Below are positions 54,767 to 63,400 of a DNA stretch of 64,000 nucleotides, piece by piece; positions within the stretch are counted from its first letter, which is position 1; the number at the start of each line of letters is the position of its first letter. Source of the DNA: JBHJHP01 sp042219855 (GTDB lineage Bacteria > Bacteroidota > Bacteroidia > Bacteroidales > UBA5342); NCBI RefSeq assembly GCF_042219855.1, contig NZ_JBHJHP010000004.1, forward strand, positions 481,212-545,211, given 5' to 3'. Under the pieces are notes generated by a model, which worked only from the letters and a program-made list of their open reading frames with translations, had not been told where the DNA came from and did not search any database. The position numbers and the translations under genes are program-made.

Positions 54767-55948
54767 ATGTTAAAAAACCAACGCGTACAAAGATTTAATG
54801 TTTTAATGACTTTTATTATTTCCGTTTTTGCCCTGACATTTACATCCTGTAATCTCGTAACCGGAAGGAATAAAGCTAAGATCGTAAATAAGGAATTTCA
54901 GCCCGGAGCATTATGGTACGATGCAGACAGTGTACACATTAACGCTCATGGTGGTGGTGTTCTGGTATACAAAAACAAATACTACTGGTTTGGTGAACAC
55001 AAAACGGAAGGCAGACGTGGCAATACATCACTTCAGGGCATCAGATGTTATTCTTCGGATGATTTATACAACTGGAAAAATGAGGGGATTGCACTTTCCA
55101 CAATTGACGAGCAGGGGCACGATATTGAACCAGGAAGCGTTATGGAACGGCCGAAAGTTATTTATAATGATTCAAGTAAACAGTTTGTCATGTGGTTTCA
55201 TCTTGAATTAAAAGGACGAGGTTATTCTGCGGCACGGACAGCAGTAGCTGTTAGCGATAATGTTACTGGTCCCTATACATACTTGAGATCTTATCGTGTC
55301 AATCCCGGTGTATGGCCTGTAGAGTTTACCGATGAGCAGAAGAATGAAGCATACCCTTCGGACCTGGAATGGTGGACGCCGGAATGGAGAAAAGCGGTGA
55401 TAAATGGCATGATGGTCAGCAGGGATTTCGATAAGGGACAGATGTCAAGGGATATGACGCTTTTTGTGGATGATGACGGTAAAGCATACCATATTCATTC
55501 TTCAGAAGAAAACCTGACCTTGCATATTGCAGAACTGACACCTGACTATACTGGTTTTACGGGCAAATGGACCCGGCTATTCCCGGCCGGACATAATGAA
55601 GCTCCTGCTGTTTTTAAACGGAATGGAAAATATTATATGATTGCTTCCGGCTGTACCGGATGGGATCCCAATGCTGCCCGATCTTTCGTGGCAGAGTCTG
55701 TTTGGGGACCGTGGACAGCATTGGGGAATCCATGTGTCGGAGATGATGCCAACCTGACTTTTCATTCTCAGAGTACCTATGTTTTACCGGTTCCGGGGAA
55801 AAAGAATGCATTTATTTTTATGGCTGACCGTTGGCGGCCACGTAATCCTATCGATGGCAGATATATCTGGTTGCCGGTTGATTTTGAAAACGATAAGCCG
55901 GTTTTGAAATGGCATGACAAATGGGATCTGACTTATTTTAATAACTAA
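54767..55948 (+). CDS. GH43-family lipoprotein, galactan beta-1,3-galactosidase-like
   Basis: 393 residues. The leader ends in LTFTSC (Cys28), so it is lipid anchored. The five-bladed propeller begins with INAHGGGVLVYKNKYYWFGEHK, the AHGGG...YYWFGE form seen in GH43 subfamilies that attack beta-1,3-galactan, rather than arabinosidase or xylosidase subgroups. SVMERPKVIYND and NEAPAVFKRNGKYYMIASGCTGWDPN carry the usual second and third acidic positions. The subfamily is my recognition, not a search result. It starts the GH43-GH105-GH105 operon, 29 bp before the first GH105. Confidence 0.82.
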   Translation: MLKNQRVQRFNVLMTFIISVFALTFTSCNLVTGRNKAKIVNKEFQPGALWYDADSVHINAHGGGVLVYKNKYYWFGEHKTEGRRGNTSLQGIRCYSSDDLYNWKNEGIALSTIDEQGHDIEPGSVMERPKVIYNDSSKQFVMWFHLELKGRGYSAARTAVAVSDNVTGPYTYLRSYRVNPGVWPVEFTDEQKNEAYPSDLEWWTPEWRKAVINGMMVSRDFDKGQMSRDMTLFVDDDGKAYHIHSSEENLTLHIAELTPDYTGFTGKWTRLFPAGHNEAPAVFKRNGKYYMIASGCTGWDPNAARSFVAESVWGPWTALGNPCVGDDANLTFHSQSTYVLPVPGKKNAFIFMADRWRPRNPIDGRYIWLPVDFENDKPVLKWHDKWDLTYFNN

Positions 55949-55977
55949 AATTTTCTAATATACTTTAAGTGCTTAAT

Positions 55978-57126
55978 ATGAATTGCTTAAACAGTAAATT
56001 GTTTTTATTCCTGTTGTTAACAGCAGGGACTATGTTTTCATGTACCAGTGAAGCAGCTGACATGCCGTCAAAGGAGAAGGTTAAGTCAATCATTGTAAAG
56101 GTTAATGATAACTGGCAGAACCTCAATCCCGAACATGGCAGGGCGTTCTGGGATAATGCGGCTTATCATACAGGTAATATTGCCGCGTATGAGATTACCG
56201 GACTGGACAGATACCTGAATTATTCCGAGGCATGGGCGGTTCGCAATGAATGGAAAGGAGCAAAATCGGATAATAAGGCCGCATGGAAATACCATTACGG
56301 TGAAAATGATGATCATGTGCTTTTTGGCGACTGGCAGATATGTTTTCAGACTTATATCGACCTGTTTAATCTGACCGAACCAAAGGACTCTTCAAAAATA
56401 GCCAGGGCCAGGGAAGTAATGGAATACGAAATGAGTACCGGTAAAAATGACTACTGGTGGTGGGCAGATGGACTTTATATGGTTATGCCTGTTATGACCA
56501 AGCTTTATAAGGTTACCGGTAATCAACAGTATCTGGATAAATTGTATGAGTATTTTAAGTATGCTCAAAGCATTATGTATGATGAGGAAACAGGACTGTT
56601 TTATCGTGATGCCAAATATGTTTATCCCAGGCATAAATCGTTAAACGGGAAAAAGGATTTCTGGGCCCGTGGTGACGGATGGGTTTTTGCAGGCCTTGCA
56701 AAAATACTTTCTGACCTGCCGGATAGTTATGTGCATAAAGCTGAATTTGAAGATATTTATAAGCATATGGCTGCAACCCTTATATCTGCGCAGCAACCTG
56801 AAGGATACTGGACACGAAGTATTCTGGATCCTGAACATGCCCCGGGGCCCGAAACCAGTGGAACGGCTTTTTATACATTCGGTCTGTTCTGGGGACTTAA
56901 TAACGGCCTTCTGGAAAAAGAAACATATTTACCATCTGCTATTAAAGCATGGAATTATCTGACTACAGTAGCCATTGATGAGAGTGGACGGGTGGGTTAC
57001 GTACAACCTATTGGAGAACGAGCTATTCCGGGACAGATTGTTGATGAGAATTCAACATCGAATTTTGGTGTTGGTGCTGTTTTGCTGGCTGCTTCAGAAG
57101 TATACAGATTTATTGACAAGGATTAA
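55978..57126 (+). CDS. GH105 unsaturated uronyl hydrolase, lipoprotein
   Basis: 382 residues from the ATG at 55978; the frame opens at a GTG at 55969, but the ATG gives a normal lipoprotein leader (MNCLNSKLFLFLLLTAGTMFSC, Cys22). It is the alpha/alpha-barrel of the YteR/YesR type, which removes unsaturated galacturonate or glucuronate from lyase-cut oligosaccharides by vinyl-ether hydration. The catalytic Asp is D164 (WWWADGLYMVMP); FWARGDGWVFAGLAKIL and GPETSGTAFYTFGLFWGLNNG are conserved. RGDGW replaces the more common RGNGW. It is followed 14 bp later by a second GH105 gene. Confidence 0.92.
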   Translation: MNCLNSKLFLFLLLTAGTMFSCTSEAADMPSKEKVKSIIVKVNDNWQNLNPEHGRAFWDNAAYHTGNIAAYEITGLDRYLNYSEAWAVRNEWKGAKSDNKAAWKYHYGENDDHVLFGDWQICFQTYIDLFNLTEPKDSSKIARAREVMEYEMSTGKNDYWWWADGLYMVMPVMTKLYKVTGNQQYLDKLYEYFKYAQSIMYDEETGLFYRDAKYVYPRHKSLNGKKDFWARGDGWVFAGLAKILSDLPDSYVHKAEFEDIYKHMAATLISAQQPEGYWTRSILDPEHAPGPETSGTAFYTFGLFWGLNNGLLEKETYLPSAIKAWNYLTTVAIDESGRVGYVQPIGERAIPGQIVDENSTSNFGVGAVLLAASEVYRFIDKD

Positions 57127-57140
57127 GCGAAATTTAAAGG

Positions 57141-59219
57141 ATGAAGATAAAATTTAATACCTTACTTACGGCCTTACCTGCTTTTATGGCACTTATGTTT
57201 GTGATGACCGGTACTGTATATGCACAGCAGGCCCTGCCGGATAAAGCAGAGGTTATTGCCACACTAAAAAAGGTCAATAATTACTGGATATCAACGCATC
57301 CTGATCCGGGTGACAGGGAATGGGCCAATGCCGTTTATTTTACGGGAAACCTGGATTATTACCAGTTATATCCAAAACAGGATTACCTGGATTATGCCAT
57401 CTCATGGGCTGAAAAACATAACTGGGAATTGAGTGGAGGAACAACCACCGTTAATGCCGATCAGCAATGCGCAGGGCAGTCTTATATTGAATTATATAAG
57501 CTTGATGGCGAGACAGATGAAACAAAAATAGCGGCCATTGATGCTACCATGACCCGAATGGTTAACCGGGATATTTACGATTCATGGTGGTGGATTGATG
57601 CTCTGTATATGGCAATGCCGGGTTTTGCCAAACTTGGTCTGCTGCATAATGATACAGCCTATTTTGAACAGATGTACAAATTGTACAACAATACAAAAGT
57701 TACCCGGAACCTTTATAACACTGAAGAAGGACTGTGGTATCGGGACGAATCTTTTCTTCCTGAAGTTAAACTTACACCAAACGGACAGGATATCTACTGG
57801 TCTCGCGGAAACGGATGGGTATTTGCAGCACATACGAGAATTTTAAAGCTTTTACCCGAGGATGAAAACCATAGAGATGAATATCTTGAAACATTTATAA
57901 AAATGGCTCAGGCATTAGTTTCAAGACAACGTGAAGACGGACTATGGAATCCCAGCCTGGATGATCCGGAAGATTATGGCGGACCGGAAACAAGTGGAAC
58001 CAGCTTTTTTACCTACGGTCTGGCCTGGGGTATAAATGCCGGTATTCTCGATAGTGCAACGTATTATCCTGTAGTGCAGAAGGCCTGGAATGGCCTGACG
58101 ACCATTGCACTACACGATAATGGATATGTTGGGTATATTCAGGGCGTGGGATCACAACCTTCATCTTCACAACCGGTGACATTCAGCTCGAATGCCGATT
58201 TTGGTGTTGGTGCTTTTTTAATGGCAGGAACTGAGGTGGTACATCTTGCCCAGGGCAGTTTGCCTCAACCCTCAACCTTTTTTCTGGATTCAGTGGCTGT
58301 GCTTGATCATACACACATAGAACTGAGCTTTACGAATAAAGTGGATATGGAAAGCGCTACAAATGCTGAAAACTATACCATAACAGGTGATGTTCAGGTT
58401 TTAAGTGTTTCTGCTGGAAGCAATGATAGTAGTGTTGTGCTTGAAATTTCTCCCCTGGATCCTGGTAGCTATTCTGTTTCTGCAGAAAATGTTTATAGTG
58501 AAAGCACTGAGCTTCTGGAACCCGGTGAATTTCTGGGTTTCATTTTCAGCGGAGAGGTCAGTGTGTATGACTTTAGTGGTTATCAGCCCAATACAACCAA
58601 CCTTCCGGAAAATACACTGGACTTTAATTTTTCTACCCGCTGGTCTTCAGAGGGTATTGATGAGTGGATTATCTATGACCTTGGAGAACAACGGCTAGTG
58701 GAATCCCTTGATATTGCATTTTATAATGGCAATACACGGAAGGCGTTTTTTGCTATTGAAGTATCTGATGACGGAGAAAACTTTACAGAAGTATTCAATG
58801 GCGAATCCAATGGGGTGACGCCAGAGAATGAATTTGAAAATTTTGATTTTGATGATGTAAAGGCACGCTATGTTAAATACCATGGATTTGGTAACAGTAG
58901 CAGCTTTTGGAACAGTGTGACAGAAGTAAAAATTAACTATTCTGACGTTGTTGTAAACCCGATTGAATCTGAACATGCAGTAGCGGATATAAAGCTTTAT
59001 CCCAATCCAACAGATGGATCAGTTTTAACTATTGATGCTCCAATAGCTGCAGGGCGGAATTACCTTGAAATTTATGATGTGAATGGCAGTCAGGTTCATT
59101 CAGGTATGATCGAAAATACTGGTAACGGAAGCCTTACAATCCGTGACATCAACCTATTTCCGGGTCTTTATACAGTACAGCTAAACAGGAAATACAAGAC
59201 AATACTTATGGTTAAGTGA
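57141..59219 (+). CDS. GH105 unsaturated uronyl hydrolase with discoidin-like and T9SS sorting domains
   Basis: 692 residues: signal peptide (1 to about 28), GH105 catalytic barrel (about 30-370) with D153 (WWWIDALYMAMP), SRGNGWVFAAHTRIL and GPETSGTSFFTYGLAWG, then a beta-sandwich (about 378-465), an F5/8 type C (discoidin)-like carbohydrate-binding domain (about 475-605) and a type A T9SS tail starting at LYPNPTDG (about 620-692). The last gene of the operon, it should be released or attached outside the outer membrane, unlike its lipoprotein neighbour. The paralogs are only moderately similar, so the substrate may differ. Confidence 0.92.
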   Translation: MKIKFNTLLTALPAFMALMFVMTGTVYAQQALPDKAEVIATLKKVNNYWISTHPDPGDREWANAVYFTGNLDYYQLYPKQDYLDYAISWAEKHNWELSGGTTTVNADQQCAGQSYIELYKLDGETDETKIAAIDATMTRMVNRDIYDSWWWIDALYMAMPGFAKLGLLHNDTAYFEQMYKLYNNTKVTRNLYNTEEGLWYRDESFLPEVKLTPNGQDIYWSRGNGWVFAAHTRILKLLPEDENHRDEYLETFIKMAQALVSRQREDGLWNPSLDDPEDYGGPETSGTSFFTYGLAWGINAGILDSATYYPVVQKAWNGLTTIALHDNGYVGYIQGVGSQPSSSQPVTFSSNADFGVGAFLMAGTEVVHLAQGSLPQPSTFFLDSVAVLDHTHIELSFTNKVDMESATNAENYTITGDVQVLSVSAGSNDSSVVLEISPLDPGSYSVSAENVYSESTELLEPGEFLGFIFSGEVSVYDFSGYQPNTTNLPENTLDFNFSTRWSSEGIDEWIIYDLGEQRLVESLDIAFYNGNTRKAFFAIEVSDDGENFTEVFNGESNGVTPENEFENFDFDDVKARYVKYHGFGNSSSFWNSVTEVKINYSDVVVNPIESEHAVADIKLYPNPTDGSVLTIDAPIAAGRNYLEIYDVNGSQVHSGMIENTGNGSLTIRDINLFPGLYTVQLNRKYKTILMVK

Positions 59220-59248
59220 TTAGTAATTATACTATTTGTATTACTTTT

Positions 59249-59278
59249 AACCCTTTGGCGATCTCCAAAGGGTTTTTT
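59249..59278 (+). terminator. Intrinsic terminator after the GH105 pair
   Basis: AACCCTTTGG (59249-59258) pairs perfectly with CCAAAGGGTT (59265-59274) around a 6-base loop, then a run of T residues to 59278. It closes the GH43-GH105-GH105 operon just before truA. Confidence 0.9.
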
Positions 59279-59289
59279 ATTGATTAAGC

Positions 59290-60039
59290 ATGCATGAATT
59301 AAAAAGTCGATATTTTTTTAGTATACGTTATAAAGGAACTGCATATCACGGCTGGCAGAAACAGAAAGGAGTGGTTAGTGTACAGGAGACGATAGAGTCA
59401 GCACTTCATAAAATTCTGCAGACAAATCTTCATATTGTTGGATGTGGCAGGACTGATACCGGCGTTCACGCATCACGCTATTTCTTTCATCTTGATACCG
59501 ATAAAACACTAAAACCAGATTTGTTGTTCGTCCTAAATAAAGAATTGCCGGATGATATTTCTGTGAATGATATTTTTCCGGTAAGCCACAATTTACACGC
59601 TCAGTTTAGTGCAAAGGAAAGAAGTTATTGCTATTATATTCATACAACCAAGGATCCCTTTTTAAGTGAACTGAGTGCCTGTTACGATTTAAAAGGTTTT
59701 GATATAAAAAATGTTCAGGAGGCTGCGCGGCATTTAACAGGGGTGCACAATTTCAGGGCCTTTTGTGTTACACCTGCACGGCATTCGAATACGGAATGTG
59801 TAGTGAAACATGCTTTATTTGCAGAAAACAAACAGGAGGACGGATATACATTTCAAATTACGGCAGACCATTTCTTACGTGGCATGATCCGGATAACAGT
59901 TGGAAAGCTTATAGAAATCGGTCTGGGAAGAATGACCGTTTCTGAGTTTGATCACCATCTGAATTCAGGTGAAAGATTCAAATTTTTAAACCAGGCTTAT
60001 CCGCAGGGCCTGTTCTTATCCGACGTAAAATATCCATAG
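59290..60039 (+). CDS. truA: tRNA pseudouridine(38-40) synthase
   Basis: 249 residues; converts uridines 38-40 in the anticodon stem-loop of many tRNAs to pseudouridine. The catalytic aspartate is D56 in GCGRTDTGVHA; the YKGTAYHGWQKQ N-terminus, LHAQFSAKERSYCYYI and the HFLRGMIRITVGKLIEIG C-terminal motif are intact. It is a housekeeping gene placed inside the glycan-utilisation stretch, separated from it by a terminator upstream. Length is normal. Confidence 0.97.
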   Translation: MHELKSRYFFSIRYKGTAYHGWQKQKGVVSVQETIESALHKILQTNLHIVGCGRTDTGVHASRYFFHLDTDKTLKPDLLFVLNKELPDDISVNDIFPVSHNLHAQFSAKERSYCYYIHTTKDPFLSELSACYDLKGFDIKNVQEAARHLTGVHNFRAFCVTPARHSNTECVVKHALFAENKQEDGYTFQITADHFLRGMIRITVGKLIEIGLGRMTVSEFDHHLNSGERFKFLNQAYPQGLFLSDVKYP

Positions 60040-60419
60040 TGACATACTGGATGCAGCAGGAAATAATCTTTAGGATGGGGTAGTAATCTTACGGTTTTTT
60101 TGCATTTATTTACAAATTACCATTGAATTTTAAAATCCTTTCAGTATTTTTAGTGCTGTATGTGAAAAACAATAAGTGAAATTTTATTCTTAGTGCTAAC
60201 GTAATTCTATTTGTATGGAAAAAATTATACACTGTTTACGTGTATCCACGCGTGGTATATTAAGATTTCTTATTTGTAAAAGTATTATCAGCATAAATGC
60301 CTGATATTAAGATATTTTTGGAGTATTTCCAGCAATGAATTGTGAATGCAATTTATAAATCCCGGGTTATACTTCATACACATAACTATTAATTTATTGC
60401 TAAAATTAAACTATTTATT
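60040..60419. promoter_or_regulatory. 380-bp gap before the large secreted protein; candidate control sites
   Basis: No gene. It holds an exact -7 word TATTTTTG (60313-60320), a 10-bp perfect palindrome CCACGCGTGG (60246-60255), and the 8-bp word TTAGTGCT twice at 60150-60157 and 60190-60197, exactly 40 bp apart. Repeated or inverted half-sites at such spacing would suit an AraC-type regulator such as the HTCS, but this is only a possibility. Confidence 0.35.
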
Positions 60420-63400
60420 ATGAGACGTTTAAACACTTTGTTTTTGGTTCTCGGGCTTTTTGTCATAACGGGCATGAGTGCGCAGAACCTTTTGTTAAAT
60501 GGTGATTTTGAATCGTGGGACGATGCAAATACACCTTCTAATTGGACTCATGTTGAGAATACCACCAGGGAGTCCGTGGATACTGCTGTTCATGGAGGAA
60601 TGTATTCAGCCATGCACGTTGGTGGAACAAAAGATTTAGGTCAGTTGATCTCGGGTATTGTTCCGGGAAAATCCTATGAGTTGACAATATGGTACAAAGT
60701 TGGTGTTGTAGGAGATGGCAGTGATTGCAGGTTATGGTCTAAATGGTCAACAGATGGTGTCAATGACAACACCACAGATAAAGATTTGTTGCAAGGACCT
60801 GGCGGTGGGAGCACTGATTATCTGGATAATAATGGGGGAGTATGGTCAACTTACACCACAACAGTTACTGCACCCGCAGGAGCTAATGAATTCTATTTTG
60901 AAGTAAGAACATATTCTGGTGCCACTGTTTATTATGACGATTTTTCATTTGTTGATTTATCAGCTATTGATCTTACGGCAAGCGATGATCCTTCAATCTT
61001 AAAAACAACATTAGGTACCGCTGAAGAGGGTGCAACGATTGTACTGAAAAGAGGTATGACGTATGATTTCACATCAACTGTACTTACTAAGTCTATACGT
61101 ATAATGAGTGAAGCTGGCGAGGGAGATCCTGCTATTTTGGATATGGGTGGATCTTCACTGGATGTTGCTCAGGATAGTGTTCTGGATTTCATTATTTTAA
61201 ATGATCTGGAATTTAAAGGAGATATAAGTGCAGGTTACTTAATGAACAGTTCAAAAAGCGGAGCCGGTATACATAAATTCATCCTTGATAATGTATATAT
61301 CCACAATTTAAGAGGAGTATTTCGTTGCAAAACAGGAACAAATAATTTTGACTTGTTTAAGATCAATAATTCTGTTATTGACAGTATTGGTGGATATGGT
61401 GTGATGATAATGGACAATGCAGATGCTTATTGTGCAGACGTTGAAATTTCTAACAGTACATTCTCCAGTGTTGCACAATTGTTGCGTTGGAAAAGTACTG
61501 CTGATGTTAACTCTGTCGTAATCTCAAGCTGTACCTTCCAGGACACACCAAATGATGGTTATATTATCAGATTAGATGCAGATTCAGTACTTAACGGAGT
61601 CATTATTGAAAAATCAATTTTTGGGAAATCAAATAATAAGTTAAAAAGTACAGCAAATTCAAATTCAAGAGTTAGTGTGAAGGCTTATGATTCTTATATG
61701 ACTTCAGATTGTACATTAAAATCATCTGATTTTGAATCAGCACCAATGGCTTACACAGGTGCAGATGCAAATCTGTTCGCAGATGCAGCTAATAAGGACT
61801 TCACCATTAATGATAAATATTTTGAGGGCAGATATACCGCTGGAGATCCAAGATGGTATATGCAACCGCCGGCATTGAAGCACTCTTATACTTTTGAAGA
61901 TGCTGATACAGTTATTGATAAAGTTGGTTCTGTAAACGGTACATTGGAAGGTAATGCTGTTACAGCAGATGGAGCACTGGTCCTGGATGAAAACGGTGAT
62001 TACGTATCATTTGATGGTGCTGCACTTGACCTGAATTCATATAGTGCCATTACAATGGAATACAACTTCATGGGATCAGAAACAGCTAATACAGGTTGGA
62101 ACTGGACAGGTTACTTTGGTGGTGATGCCGGAGCTAATGCATTCTATACTTCCTTGGGTCATTGGAATACTGAGATGCGTACAACCTATTCCGGACAGGA
62201 AATTTTCAGAAATGATGTGTATCATAACGATGGTAAATTACATACTATTGTAACGGTACTGACCACTGATTCTCTATTGCTTTACAGGGATGGTGTTCGC
62301 TACGATCAACGTGCCATTACGGATGGATTTACAATCGATCCTACCAATGCATTTTTAGGAAAAGGTTTCTGGAATGATGCCACATGGCAGGGATCTATTT
62401 ATGAATTTAATATTTATGATGGTGAACTGGATGCGCAGACGATTTCTGATAATGCATATGCATTCCTTAGTCCTTCTGATGCACGCCTGGCTGAATTATC
62501 ATCGGCAGATGGGGAATTAATTCCAACTTATGATCCGTATGCAGGTGTTACAACTATGGTGCTTTCAGTTGCTGAAGGAACAACAAATGTAAATATCGCT
62601 GCTGTTCCTATGACAGACGGTGCTGCTGTAACAGGCGCCGGTGATGTTGCAATTGAAGGAACAGTTGATACAATAGAAGTGAAAGTTGTTTCTGTAGATA
62701 AATCGGATTCTATCATTTACACTATTTATACAATGGTTGTAAATAACGATTGTTATACACCTACTTATACAGAACTTGAAAACCTCGTATCTGATCCGGA
62801 GCTGACTATGATATCAAACTTTGGCGGATGGGGTAACAGATCTGTAATGTACGGACCTGACGCCTATTGTGGTGCCAGCAGTGGTATGATTGTTGGTAAT
62901 AATGGTGGATCTATTGATTTACTGAATACAGCAAGCCTGTTAAAACCAAATACCACATATCTTGTGAAAGCAATGGTTTATGCTGCCGGTTCAGGGCAAT
63001 GTCAGATTGGTATTGGAGGAGATATCCTTAATCCAAATCCAATGGAGGTAAGATCGACATTGAATGATCAGTGGGAAGAAATCTCATTTACATTCACTAC
63101 TCAGGGAACTGTACCGGGTGGAGCAGTTATCTATTTCAATAATTACGGATTGAGTAATGAGTTATGTTATATCGACAACTGGGAATTGTATGCAGTACCA
63201 CCGTACACACTGGCTTTTGTAACAAAAACCACATCTGCATATGATGTTGCAGTTATAGATTCTATCAAAGCTCAGGGAGACTACCTGGTAACGACTTTTG
63301 TTCCTGACGGAGGTGAAGGTGTAATTACTATGGATGATGCAACTGCTTTAAGTGATTACGATGTTGTCGTGATTGGACGTAACATTGGAAGTGATAAAGT

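Noticed and set aside
55969..55977. GTG start for the first GH105 gene
   Set aside because: The ATG three codons later gives a normal lipoprotein leader.
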